Shown: piece after piece, positions 1 through 7,442 of the stretch
Layout: every line of letters begins with the position of its first letter
How positions within the stretch are numbered: the stretch's first letter is position 1
Origin: a bacterium UBP9_UBA1432
Lineage (GTDB): Bacteria; Vulcanimicrobiota; Xenobia; Xenobiales; Xenobiaceae
NCBI GenBank assembly: GCA_002329445.1
Contig: DCTU01000122.1
Span: 9,776 to 26,909 of the forward strand
Direction: 5' to 3'
DNA length: 17,134 nucleotides
Made by a program: the position numbers and the translations under genes
The notes under the pieces: model-generated
What the model was told of the DNA's origin: nothing
What the model saw: the letters and a program-made list of their open reading frames with translations, nothing else
Databases searched by the model: none

Positions 1-1
1 G

Positions 2-514
2 GGCGCCCTGGGGCTCTTCGTGTCGGCTGGCCTGCAGGCCAGCCTGCCGGTCATGCTGGTGGCCGAGTTCGTCGAGTGGTTCGTGATCGCCAACCTGGTC
101 CTGCTGCTCTTCAATCTGGTCCCCGCCTTTCCGATGGATGGCGGACGAATCCTTCGGGCCCTTCTGGCTGTTCGGCTGCCTTACCTGAAGGCGACCGAGA
201 TTGCCGTCAAGGTGGCCCGCGTCCTGGCCGTCGGCCTGGGCATGTATGGCCTCTTCAACAGCCCCATGTTGGTCCTGATCGCGGTCTTCGTCTGGATGGG
301 CGGAGGGGCCGAGCTGGCCATGGTGCGCCAACGCTTTCAGCCGGCTCCGGCCTGGGGCCCCGGTGTCCCACCCTTCGCAGGGACTCCGGGGATGCCGGGC
401 GGACCTGTCCTGCTGGTGCCTGGTCCCTCGGGGTGGAGGGCCGTCCGGATCCCGACGCCCCCGACCTCGGTCCAACCCTCGCCTCCGTCGGTGCGGATCG
501 TCGACATCCGATGA
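2..514 (+). CDS. Site-2-type (M50 family) zinc metalloprotease, C-terminal part only
   Basis: The gene is cut by the left edge; the reading frame is open from base 2, giving about 170 visible residues. The segment near visible residues 37-49 reads NLVPAFPMDGGR, the conserved N-x-x-P-x-P-x-D-G-G motif that supplies the third zinc ligand (Asp) in intramembrane M50 proteases. It lies among hydrophobic stretches that look like transmembrane helices (VMLVAEFVEWFVIANLVLLL before it, and VLAVGLGMYGLF and LVLIAVFVWMGG after it). The HExxH zinc motif must lie upstream, outside the window. After the last helix comes a Pro/Gly-rich tail of about 60 residues with no recognisable domain. Family knowledge: such proteases cut membrane-bound regulators or housekeeping substrates; the substrate cannot be inferred here. 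Its stop codon overlaps the ATG of nth (ATGA), so the two are probably co-translated. Confidence 0.85.
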   Translation, partial: GALGLFVSAGLQASLPVMLVAEFVEWFVIANLVLLLFNLVPAFPMDGGRILRALLAVRLPYLKATEIAVKVARVLAVGLGMYGLFNSPMLVLIAVFVWMGGGAELAMVRQRFQPAPAWGPGVPPFAGTPGMPGGPVLLVPGPSGWRAVRIPTPPTSVQPSPPSVRIVDIR

Positions 515-1131
515 CCCGAGCCGAAAAGGCGTTGCGGGTCGGGCGGATCCTGGACGAGTTGTATCCCGAGGTCCCGATTCCGCTCGACCACCGAGACCCC
601 TACACCCTGCTGGTGGCGGTCATGCTCTCGGCCCAGACCACCGACGTGAAGGTCAACCAGGTGACTCCGGCCCTCTTCGCCCGGGCTGCGACTCCCCAGG
701 CCATGGCGGCTCTGGAGGTCGAGGAGATCCTGGGGATGATCCGCAGTCTCGGTCTGGCTCCGCAGAAAGCCCGGAATCTGAGGGAACTCAGCCGGATTCT
801 GGTGGAGGAGCATCAGGGGCAGGTGCCCGCGTCCTTCGAAGCGCTCGAGAGCCTGCCCGGAGTCGGTCACAAGACGGCCTCGGTGGTGATGGCTCAGGCC
901 TTCGGTATTCCGGCCTTCCCGGTGGACACCCACATCCACCGGTTGGCGGCACGCTGGGGCCTGAGTTCGGGCAGGAACGTGCAGACCACCGAGCGCGACC
1001 TCAAGGCACTCTTCCCCGAGGACGAGTGGATCCGGCGCCACCTGCAGATGATCTGGTTTGGCCGTCAACACTGCCCGGCCCGCGGCCACGAGCCGGCCAC
1101 CTGTCCGGTCTGCTCCTGGATCCGGCCCTGA
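511..1131 (+). CDS. nth: Endonuclease III (DNA glycosylase/AP lyase) with an atypical Fe-S motif
   Basis: This 206-residue protein is a base-excision repair enzyme that removes oxidised pyrimidines and nicks the abasic site. The helix-hairpin-helix reads LPGVGHKTA (residues 115-123) and contains the catalytic lysine K121. The catalytic aspartate is D139 in PVDTHIHRL, matching K120 and D138 of the E. coli enzyme. The N-terminal LLVAVMLSAQTTD segment (33-45) is also typical. The 4Fe-4S loop is unusual: C188, C198 and C201 are spaced C-x9-C-x2-C, and the protein ends five residues later, so the fourth cysteine of the usual C-x6-C-x2-C-x5-C is absent. The ATG at 511 overlaps the stop of the upstream protease gene. 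Longer upstream extensions of this frame run through the protease gene and were discarded. It converges on the TPR gene with only 15 bases between. Confidence 0.93.
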   Translation: MTRAEKALRVGRILDELYPEVPIPLDHRDPYTLLVAVMLSAQTTDVKVNQVTPALFARAATPQAMAALEVEEILGMIRSLGLAPQKARNLRELSRILVEEHQGQVPASFEALESLPGVGHKTASVVMAQAFGIPAFPVDTHIHRLAARWGLSSGRNVQTTERDLKALFPEDEWIRRHLQMIWFGRQHCPARGHEPATCPVCSWIRP

Positions 1132-1146
1132 GGCCCGATCTCCGGG

Positions 1147-2841
1147 TCAGCGCTGCTCCCAGGAGGGCGGCTGGGTCATCCAGGCATCGGGTCCGACGGT
1201 CGTCTGGACGTCGCGAGCCAGGTTGCGGTCCAATTCGGCTGGCACCAGCGTCCGCACCACCGGCCGGCTGCCGGGGGCCTGCCCCAGGAGCTCACCCGGA
1301 GTGCCCAGTTGCATGGTCCGCAGGGCCTCCAGGCAGCGGTTGAAGTAGCCGGCCCGCTCGGAGTATTTGATGGGGTCGATCAGGGCCAGGGGCCCCAGCG
1401 ATCCCAACTGCTTCTCGGTCCGTTCGATGTCCTCGGTGCGGGTGTCTTCGAAGCGCTCGCGCAGCCAGGCCACGCGGGCCGAGTCGGGGGCCGTGCGCAG
1501 CCAGGCCTGGTGCAGCATCTCCAGGGCCTGAAGGCGGCGATTCCTGGAGGTCTCCAGTTCGGCCCAGGCCACGAAGGCCGCGGCGTGCAGGTCCATCGCT
1601 TCGGGACCGGTGTAGTCCAGGGTCTGGCGGATGGCTGCCAGGCGCTGTTCGTGACTGCGCCCGACATAGGCGCGGTACAGGAGATACCGCGGGTTGCGGC
1701 TGACGCGGACCAGGGCCTCTTCGGGCTCGGGAAAGGCCTCGATGGCGTCTGCACGGTCGCCCTGCTCCAGCAGGATCAGGGCCCGCTCCATGTCGGCCTG
1801 GGCCCGGTCCAGTTCGGAGACCCCGGGCAACTCGCGGCAGCGCAGGAATTGTTGGATGGCCTGGTCGGGCCGGCCGGCCTCACGCAGGATGGTTCCCAGC
1901 CGGAAGCAGTAGGCGTAGCTGGTCGGGCGGGCCTGCACGGCCAGCGCGTACTCCTCGGCAGCCATCTCGGTCCGGCCCGAGCGTCGGGCCAGTTCGCCCA
2001 GGGTGGCGTGGACCCGGGCGTCTCCCGGTTTGAGGGCCAGGGCGGCGCGATACTCTTTCTCGGCCTCCTCCAGGTGGCCTTGCATCGCGTAGATGTCCGC
2101 GATGTAGCGGTGCAGGGAGGGGTTCCGGGCGAACATCTGCTGGGCTTCGCGCAACTGCTCGAGGGCTTCTTCATGGTTGCCCAGGGCGGCCTCGGCCAGG
2201 CCCAGCCACATGGCGGCGTAGCGATTGTTGGGACGCATGATGCGGGCCACCCGGAAGCGTTCGTGGGCCCTCTTGTAGTCGTGGCTTTCAAAGGCGGCGA
2301 TGCCCGCCAGGATCTCACCGGTGGCCGAGACCGGCTGAAGCTCCCGACAGCGCTTCCAGGATTCGAAGGCTTCCCGGCGTTCGTTGTCGTCCTCGTTCTG
2401 GCGCCAGCGCTCGAAGAGCACCGCCCCGCGGGCGAAATGGGTTCCCGCCTCCTCGGGCAGGAAGGACACGGCGTCGTTCACCAGGACCAGGGCTTCGTCC
2501 AGAAGCCCCTCGTTGACCAGCTCGTTGGCTCGATGCTGCACCACCGTGGCGTAGCTTGTCCGGGCCGACGTCATGTCGGGACGCTGGTCCAGGCACAGAC
2601 GGATGTGCTCCAGGGCCTCGCCGTAGCGGCCCAGTTCGTTCAGCGAAAGGCCCAGGGCGTAGTGCCCGTCGGGGTCGTCGGGTCGGGCCGCCAGGTGCTT
2701 CTCCAGAAGCTCGACCGCCTGCTGGTACTCCTTCTTCTGGTAGGCCTCGAAGGCGCGAGTCATGAGGTCTTTGGAGGGAGCCGCCCAGGCCGGCATCGCG
2801 ACGAGCAGCATGAAAACCACGAACGACCGGATGAACTTCAC
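1147..2841 (-). CDS. Exported TPR-repeat protein
   Basis: A 564-residue protein. I start it at a GTG (2841-2839) preceded seven bases upstream by AAGGGA. The frame stays open to an ATG at 2895, but the extra 18 residues would bury the signal peptide. The N-terminus VKFIRSFVVFMLLVAMPAWA is a clear signal peptide, so the protein should be periplasmic or surface-exposed. From about residue 25 to 350 there are successive 34-residue tetratricopeptide units, for example DGHYALGLSLNELGRYGEAL, AAMWLGLAEAALGNHEEALE and VHATLGELARRSGRTEMAAE. The C-terminal third (about 360-564) is also helical but I recognise no domain in it. TPR arrays are protein-binding scaffolds; no enzymatic motif is visible, so the partner and process are unknown. 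It is transcribed alone, convergent with nth and divergent from the DHH gene. Confidence 0.88.
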   Translation of the reverse strand: MKFIRSFVVFMLLVAMPAWAAPSKDLMTRAFEAYQKKEYQQAVELLEKHLAARPDDPDGHYALGLSLNELGRYGEALEHIRLCLDQRPDMTSARTSYATVVQHRANELVNEGLLDEALVLVNDAVSFLPEEAGTHFARGAVLFERWRQNEDDNERREAFESWKRCRELQPVSATGEILAGIAAFESHDYKRAHERFRVARIMRPNNRYAAMWLGLAEAALGNHEEALEQLREAQQMFARNPSLHRYIADIYAMQGHLEEAEKEYRAALALKPGDARVHATLGELARRSGRTEMAAEEYALAVQARPTSYAYCFRLGTILREAGRPDQAIQQFLRCRELPGVSELDRAQADMERALILLEQGDRADAIEAFPEPEEALVRVSRNPRYLLYRAYVGRSHEQRLAAIRQTLDYTGPEAMDLHAAAFVAWAELETSRNRRLQALEMLHQAWLRTAPDSARVAWLRERFEDTRTEDIERTEKQLGSLGPLALIDPIKYSERAGYFNRCLEALRTMQLGTPGELLGQAPGSRPVVRTLVPAELDRNLARDVQTTVGPDAWMTQPPSWEQR

Positions 2842-2848
2842 GTCTGGT

Positions 2849-2854
2849 TCCCTT
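2849..2854 (-). promoter_or_regulatory. Ribosome binding site deciding the GTG start of the TPR gene
   Basis: On the minus strand the sequence AAGGGA lies seven bases before GTG 2841. It is the only good Shine-Dalgarno-like stretch next to a start that leaves the signal peptide at the N-terminus, so it supports the short form of the protein. Confidence 0.55.
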
Positions 2855-2955
2855 TCCGGAGCGAGGATCAGCCCCTTCCCCTGGAAGCCCTGCACGGACG
2901 TCGTCCAGGAGCCTCAGAGGGCCTGCAGCGATCAGTCTTTTCGGGCCCATGTCCC

Positions 2956-2999
2956 TGAACCCTTCGCAGACTGACCGTCTTCCCGACCCTGCGGGTTCA
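2956..2999. repeat. Imperfect inverted repeat between divergent genes
   Basis: TGAACCC (2956-2962) pairs with GGGTTCA (2993-2999), and after a three-base bulge GCAG (2966-2969) pairs with CTGC (2989-2992). This gives 11 base pairs around a 19-base loop. It sits in the 239-bp gap between the divergent TPR and DHH genes, 115 bp from the first and 82 bp from the second, so it could be an operator or leader structure for either. No T-run follows on either strand, so it does not look like an intrinsic terminator. The rest of the gap shows no convincing sigma-70 promoter; it is GC-rich throughout. Confidence 0.4.
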
Positions 3000-3080
3000 A
3001 GCTGGAAGGCCCCGACCGAGGCGGGGAGGAATCTCCCTCAGGGCGTCCACGCCTCAATCCAGACTTGCCAGGATAGACCC

Positions 3081-3920
3081 ATGGAACCTCAAAAGGTTAC
3101 GCACGTCCTGTATCACGCAGACTGTACCGATGGCTTCGGGGCCGCCTGGGCCGCCTGGAAGGCGCTGGCCGATCGGGCGACCTACATGCCGGTCTTCCAC
3201 GGTTCGCCGGCCCCCGACCTGCCCGGAGAGGCTCGAGTCCTGCTGGTCGACTTCTCCTATCCGCGAGAAGAACTGTTGGCCCTGCGCGAGCGGGTTGCCG
3301 ACCTTCTGGTCCTGGACCACCACGTGTCGGCGCAGCGCGAGCTGGAGGGTCTGGATTTCGCCCACTTCGACATGGAACACTCCGGCGCCGCGTTGTCCTG
3401 GGATTTCTTTCATCCGGGCCAACCGCTTCCTGAGCTGCTGGCCTACGTCGAGGATTGGGATCTGTGGCGCCACCGGCTGCCCGAATCCCGCGAAGTGCAC
3501 GACGCCCTGGCGTGCATCCCGTTCGAGTTCTCCGCCTGGGAGGGGCTGGACATCGTCCTCCTGCGAGCCGAGGGCCGGGTCCTGCTGCGCTATCAGGAGA
3601 TGCTGATCCGCAAGGTCTCCGATCGAGCCGGGCTGGGGCGGGTGGGAGGCCATGAGGTTCCCGTCGTGAACTGCCCCAACAGCCTGCGCTCCGAGGTCGG
3701 GCACGAGCTCTTGAAGCGCCATCCGCAGGCCCCCTTCGTGGGGATGTGGTCGATCGACGCGCGGGGATGGCAGGGGTGGTCGCTCCGGTCGCGCGGGGAC
3801 TTCGACGTCTCGGCCCTGGCAGCCCGCCTGGGCGGAGGCGGGCACGTGGCGGCCTCGGGCTTCCGCTTGCCTCCCGGAGAGTGGATTCTGGCCCCCCTGG
3901 GTGAAGTGCCCGACTCTTGA
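3081..3920 (+). CDS. DHH-DHHA1 family phosphoesterase
   Basis: A 279-residue member of the DHH superfamily, metal-dependent phosphoesterases that include nanoRNA and linear-dinucleotide nucleases. Motif I is H12-A-D14-C-T-D17, motif II is LLVDFSYP with D57, motif III is D79-H80-H81 (LVLDHHVSA), and a fourth acidic cluster is YVEDWDLW (122-129). The C-terminal DHHA1 substrate-binding domain carries GGGGHVAASGF near residues 250-260. All metal ligands are present, so the enzyme should be active; the substrate (short RNA, short DNA or a nucleotide) cannot be told from sequence. The ATG at 3081 is chosen because AGGA lies seven bases upstream and the protein then starts directly at motif I. A longer frame beginning at 2949 adds 44 low-complexity residues and is unlikely. 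It is first of three same-strand genes. Confidence 0.9.
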   Translation: MEPQKVTHVLYHADCTDGFGAAWAAWKALADRATYMPVFHGSPAPDLPGEARVLLVDFSYPREELLALRERVADLLVLDHHVSAQRELEGLDFAHFDMEHSGAALSWDFFHPGQPLPELLAYVEDWDLWRHRLPESREVHDALACIPFEFSAWEGLDIVLLRAEGRVLLRYQEMLIRKVSDRAGLGRVGGHEVPVVNCPNSLRSEVGHELLKRHPQAPFVGMWSIDARGWQGWSLRSRGDFDVSALAARLGGGGHVAASGFRLPPGEWILAPLGEVPDS

Positions 3921-3990
3921 GACTCTTGGAATCTCCCTTCTTCTGGCCCGACAGCCAGGGGGGCGTCAGGGGGTCAAGAAGACGGCTGGG

Positions 3991-4623
3991 ATGGGCCAGA
4001 CGATCCGGTTGGTGTTCTTCGATATCGGGGGCGTGGTGATCCAGGCCGACCTGGAGCGCTACCTCCATGTGGGTTGCGCCCTGTTCCAGACCACCCCGGA
4101 GGCCCTGCGCCGCGAGGTGGCTGCCAGGGTTCCGGATCTGGAGAGGGGTGCCCTGGACTCGCAGCTCTTCTGGAAGCAGGTCAGCGAGACGCTGTGGAGT
4201 CGGGGAGAGGGCCGGCTGGTGTCCCCCGAAGCCTGTCGCCATCTGTGGAGGGACCTGCTGGCCTCGACCGCCCAGATCGATCTGGAGGTGATGGCCCTGG
4301 TCGGGGCCCTGCAAGAGGCCGGGGTCCGGGTCGGGGCCTTGAGCAACACCCTGCACGACCACGTGACGGTCCTGGAAGGACGGGGAGTCTACCGTGCCTT
4401 CGACCCGTGCGCCCTCTCCTGCCGCATGGGCTGCCGCAAGCCGGAGCGGGAGATCTATCTGAAGGCTGCCGAAATGGCCCGCCTGAATCCTCGTGACTGC
4501 CTGCTGGTGGATGACCTGGGCGAGAACATCGAGGGAGCCCGCCGCGCCGGAATGTCCGCTCTGCTCTTCCGTGGGGCCGCGCCCTTGGCCCAGGACCTGC
4601 TTCGGCTGGGCCTGCTGCGTTGA
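3991..4623 (+). CDS. HAD superfamily hydrolase (YihX-like, subfamily IA)
   Basis: A 210-residue haloacid-dehalogenase-type phosphatase. The nucleophile is D11 in VFFDIGGVV; the position two residues on is Gly rather than Asp, as in the YihX-type branch. Motif II is the serine of LSNTLHD (S118), motif III the lysine of KPEREIY (K150), and motif IV LLVDDLGENIEGAR (D174, D175). The region between motifs I and II is the helical cap. Family members remove phosphate from small metabolites such as sugar phosphates; the substrate here is unknown. I use the ATG at 3991, next to motif I; a GTG at 3901 would overlap the DHH gene by 20 bp and adds 30 unconserved residues. The ribosome binding site is weak for both. 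It is followed almost at once by the transporter-acyltransferase gene. Confidence 0.85.
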   Translation: MGQTIRLVFFDIGGVVIQADLERYLHVGCALFQTTPEALRREVAARVPDLERGALDSQLFWKQVSETLWSRGEGRLVSPEACRHLWRDLLASTAQIDLEVMALVGALQEAGVRVGALSNTLHDHVTVLEGRGVYRAFDPCALSCRMGCRKPEREIYLKAAEMARLNPRDCLLVDDLGENIEGARRAGMSALLFRGAAPLAQDLLRLGLLR

Positions 4624-4624
4624 A

Positions 4625-6625
4625 GTGTCGGGGGAAGGCCGGCTCGGAACCCTGGAGAAGTCCGCCGCGGAGTGTCCTGGGAGGGGGCGTGAGGATGGCC
4701 TGGTCCTGCCGACCACGTTCTGGGAGAGAGAGCAGCCTTTGAGTCGCTCGGGCCTGGCGCACCGGATGGGAGGACTTCTCCAGACCTGCGTCTGGGATGG
4801 CCTGCGCGAGAGCTTCCTGGGTCTGTGCCTGGCCTGGAGGCTGGGAGAGTGGGGGCTCGGGGCGGGCCTTCTGGCGCCGGGCGGCCTGGTGGCCCTGGTG
4901 GCTGCCCTGTACCTGGCGCCCTGGATCCTTTTCCTGCCTGCGGCCGGGCAACTGGCGGACCGGCGGGAGACGTCGGGGTGGGTCCGCCGGATCCAGCGGG
5001 CGGGATTGGGGGGCTCAGCCCTGGCGGCGCTGGCCCTCGTGACGGGTCACCCGGCGCTGCTGACAGCGTCCCTGGCGGGCCTGGGGCTTCATGCGGCCTT
5101 CTTCGGGCCCGTCCGCTCCAGCCTGTTGCCCCGGATTCTGGAGCGCGAGCAACGGGTCGCCGGCAACGCCCTCCTCCTGGCGGCGACCTCCGGGACGTTC
5201 CTCGCCGGGGCCTTGGGGGCCTGGATGCTGGCCTGCCGGGAGGGGGATGGAGGGGGCTGCTGGGCGGCGGCCACAGCCGGCTTGCTCCTGGGGTTCATGG
5301 GAGAACGGGCCTCTTGCAGGATCCCGGCCGTCCCCGCCGCCGACCCCAAGGCCGAGGTGCTCTGGAATCCGCTTCGGGCCGCCTGGCGAACGGTTCGCCG
5401 GGTTGCGCGAAGGCGGGTCCTGCACCTGTCCATGCTGGGGGTGGCCTGGATCTGCCTTTTCGGATGCGTGATCCTGGGGCTTCTGGATCCCTGGACCCGT
5501 CAGGTCCTGCACGCGGGCGACGACGTCGTCGGGGTCTTCCTGGTGCTGATGGTGTTGGGACTGACCTGCGGGGCGCTTCTCTCCGAGCGGCTCTCCTACG
5601 AGCGCCTGGAGGTGGGATTGGTCCCCTTCGGCTCGCTGGGGATGACCGTTTTCGCCTTCGATCTCTTCCTGGCCAGCCGCTCCTTCCCCACGCCGTCCCC
5701 CTCCGCTCCGCTCCTGGGTCCGTTCCAACTCCTGGGCCTGCTGGCGGGCGTCCGCATCCTGGTCGACCTCCTGTTGTTGGCGACGTTTGCGGGCGTCTTC
5801 GTGGTGCCGCTGTGGACGGCCGTCCAGCAGCACGCAGACCGGGCCTGGCGCGCTTCGGCCCTGGCCCTGAGCCTGGGCCTGAACGCCGTCTTCTTTGGAG
5901 GAGGCGTGGTCTTCCTGGTGGTCCTGGCCTGGTGGGAGTGCCGCGTGGGCACGATTTTTGCCGTCCTGGCCGCCTTGAACGGCCTGGTGGCGGTCTACAT
6001 CTACACCTTGACGCCCGAGTTCTTCCTGCGCCTGCTGGCCTGGCTCCTGGCCCACGGGGTCTATCGCCTGGAAGCTCGGGGCCTGGAGGAGATTCCCCGG
6101 GAAGGTCCCATGCTTCTGGCCTGCAACCATGTCAGCTTCGCGGACTGGCTGGTGATCGCCGCCACGGTCAAGCGTCCCGTCCGCTTCGTCATGTGGCACG
6201 CCTACGCGCGGATTCCACTACTCCGCTACCTGATGCGAGACGCGCGGGTGATCCCCATCGGCTCCTCTCGGCAGGCCCCGGAGCTGGTCGAGCGGGCCTT
6301 CCGAGAGGTGGCTGAAGCCCTGGCACAGGGCGATCTGGTCTGCCTCTTCCCCGAGGGGCGCATCACGACCGACGGGCACCTGGGCCGATTCCGTCCGGGG
6401 ATCGAGCGCATGGCTTGCGACTCGGGGGCCCCGGTCATGCCCCTGGCGCTTCGGGGCTTCTGGGGCAGTCTCTTCAGCCGCCAGCCGGGACGGCTGCGTC
6501 GCCGTCTCTGCCGTCCCCTTCGCTCCAGGGTGGAGCTGGTGGCGACCCGGCCGATCCCGGCGGAGGAGGTCACCGCCGAACGCGTCCAGGCCGAGGTGGC
6601 CAGGCTTCTCTGCCAGCAGCCTTGA
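4625..6625 (+). CDS. MFS transporter (LplT-like) fused to a PlsC-type acyltransferase
   Basis: A membrane protein of about 666 residues with two modules. The N-terminal part (to about residue 475) is a multi-helix major facilitator related to the lysophospholipid flippase LplT: it has LFLPAAGQLADR after helix 2, and VFVVPLWTAVQQ matching FVVPLNALLQE of LplT. The C-terminal part (about 480-666) is a glycerolipid acyltransferase with NHVSFAD (the NHx4D catalytic motif, N501), FPEGR (F575) and VMPLALRG (from 604). Together they suggest inward flipping and re-acylation of lysophospholipids at the inner membrane. The AMP-binding acyl-ACP synthetase domain of E. coli Aas is missing. The start is uncertain: GTG 4625 follows the HAD stop by one base and the codons after it have coding-like GC-rich third positions; TTG 4739, preceded by GGGAGAGAG, and ATG 4766 are alternatives. 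Confidence 0.87.
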   Translation: MSGEGRLGTLEKSAAECPGRGREDGLVLPTTFWEREQPLSRSGLAHRMGGLLQTCVWDGLRESFLGLCLAWRLGEWGLGAGLLAPGGLVALVAALYLAPWILFLPAAGQLADRRETSGWVRRIQRAGLGGSALAALALVTGHPALLTASLAGLGLHAAFFGPVRSSLLPRILEREQRVAGNALLLAATSGTFLAGALGAWMLACREGDGGGCWAAATAGLLLGFMGERASCRIPAVPAADPKAEVLWNPLRAAWRTVRRVARRRVLHLSMLGVAWICLFGCVILGLLDPWTRQVLHAGDDVVGVFLVLMVLGLTCGALLSERLSYERLEVGLVPFGSLGMTVFAFDLFLASRSFPTPSPSAPLLGPFQLLGLLAGVRILVDLLLLATFAGVFVVPLWTAVQQHADRAWRASALALSLGLNAVFFGGGVVFLVVLAWWECRVGTIFAVLAALNGLVAVYIYTLTPEFFLRLLAWLLAHGVYRLEARGLEEIPREGPMLLACNHVSFADWLVIAATVKRPVRFVMWHAYARIPLLRYLMRDARVIPIGSSRQAPELVERAFREVAEALAQGDLVCLFPEGRITTDGHLGRFRPGIERMACDSGAPVMPLALRGFWGSLFSRQPGRLRRRLCRPLRSRVELVATRPIPAEEVTAERVQAEVARLLCQQP

Positions 6626-6672
6626 GGAAGCCGGTCCGCAACCCTGGCCCTCCAGGGCGGGTTCCAGGAGTT

Positions 6673-6704
6673 ACCTTCCGTTCACAATCCTCTTGACGGA
6701 AGGT
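6673..6704. repeat. Perfect 9-bp inverted repeat upstream of the UPF0316 gene
   Basis: ACCTTCCGT (6673-6681) is matched exactly by ACGGAAGGT (6696-6704) around a 14-base spacer. The pairing extends outward through a G-T wobble and one T-A pair. It starts 47 bases after the acyltransferase stop and ends 77 bases before the next ATG. A -35-like TTCACA begins at its left arm and spacer (6681-6686), and another -35-like hexamer, TTGACG (6693-6698), overlaps the right arm. No good -10 follows either, though GATACG lies at 6705-6710. No T-run follows, so a regulator binding site or leader hairpin is more likely than a classical terminator. Confidence 0.5.
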
Positions 6705-6781
6705 GATACGGTTGGCCTCTGAAGGGGACCCGGCCGCCGGTCGGGCGGGACCGGGAAAGCACGAAGAACGGAACCTGTTGT

Positions 6782-7384
6782 ATGAACTCCGAAGTCCTGG
6801 TCACGACGTGCCTGATCATCCTGGCGCGTATTGCGGACGTCTCGCTGGGGACCGTGCGGACCGTGGCGGTCGTCAACGGCCGCAAGGGCATGGCCCTGGG
6901 TCTGGGTTTCTTCGAGGTCCTGATCTGGGTGGTGGCCGTCTCCAAGGTGGTCACCAACCTCGACGCCCCCGTCTACGCGCTGGCCTACGCCACCGGATAT
7001 GCCCTGGGAAACTACCTCGGCATCCTGATCGAGGAGGCCCTGGCCTTCGGCGAGCAGGTCCTGCGGGTCTTCACCCGCCAGGGAGACCTGGTAGCCCTGA
7101 CCTTGCGTCAGGAGGGATACACCGTCACCTCCATCCAAGGAGAAGGACTGGAGGGCCCGATCCACCTGCTGGTGGTGCAGACCGCGCGCAAGGGGATGGT
7201 GGCCCTGGTTGACAAGGTGATCCAGTTGGATCCCGGCTGCTTCTACGTGGTGGATGACGTCCGACTGGCGTCCAACGCGCGCTATCGCCAGCAGCATCGC
7301 CCTTCCGGACCAGGGACCCATTGGGGCCTGCCCATTCCGGGCAACTGGTGGCCCGGCCGGCCTTCGGTGACCCGCCAGGTCTGA
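6782..7384 (+). CDS. UPF0316 membrane protein (DUF5698 + DUF2179)
   Basis: A 200-residue protein of the UPF0316 family. Three hydrophobic stretches (about 5-20, 38-58 and 63-85) should cross the membrane. Between the first two is the family hallmark ARIADVSLGTVRTVAVVNG (15-33), followed by GFFEVLIWVVAVSKVV. Residues about 95-162 form the cytoplasmic DUF2179 domain (VFTRQGDLVALTLRQEGYTV to FYVVDDVRLA). A further 35-residue Pro/Gly-rich tail is not typical of the family. The biochemical function of UPF0316 is unknown and nothing here reveals it. The start is ATG 6782 with only a weak GGA nine bases before it. It shares a strand with the decarboxylase gene 58 bp downstream and may be co-transcribed with it. 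Confidence 0.85.
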   Translation: MNSEVLVTTCLIILARIADVSLGTVRTVAVVNGRKGMALGLGFFEVLIWVVAVSKVVTNLDAPVYALAYATGYALGNYLGILIEEALAFGEQVLRVFTRQGDLVALTLRQEGYTVTSIQGEGLEGPIHLLVVQTARKGMVALVDKVIQLDPGCFYVVDDVRLASNARYRQQHRPSGPGTHWGLPIPGNWWPGRPSVTRQV

Positions 7385-7425
7385 AGCCTGCTCCGCCTTC
7401 GCATTGCTCGACGCATCCCTGCCCC

Positions 7426-7434
7426 AGAGAGGAA
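7426..7434 (+). promoter_or_regulatory. Ribosome binding site of the methylmalonyl-CoA decarboxylase gene
   Basis: AGAGAGGAA lies eight bases before ATG 7443 and selects this start over an in-frame upstream codon at 7404. Confidence 0.6.
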
Positions 7435-7442
7435 CTCCATCC

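Noticed and set aside
1309..2958. A 549-codon plus-strand frame over the TPR gene
   Set aside because: It is antisense to repeats that are plainly tetratricopeptide, and its sequence is low-complexity.
2989..3015. A GGGTTCAA stretch resembling a tRNA T-loop
   Set aside because: No acceptor, D or anticodon stem can be built around it; it is the right arm of the inverted repeat.
3943..3958. A short CTGGC/GCCAG hairpin between the DHH and HAD genes
   Set aside because: Five pairs with a six-base loop is common by chance at this GC content, and no T-run follows.
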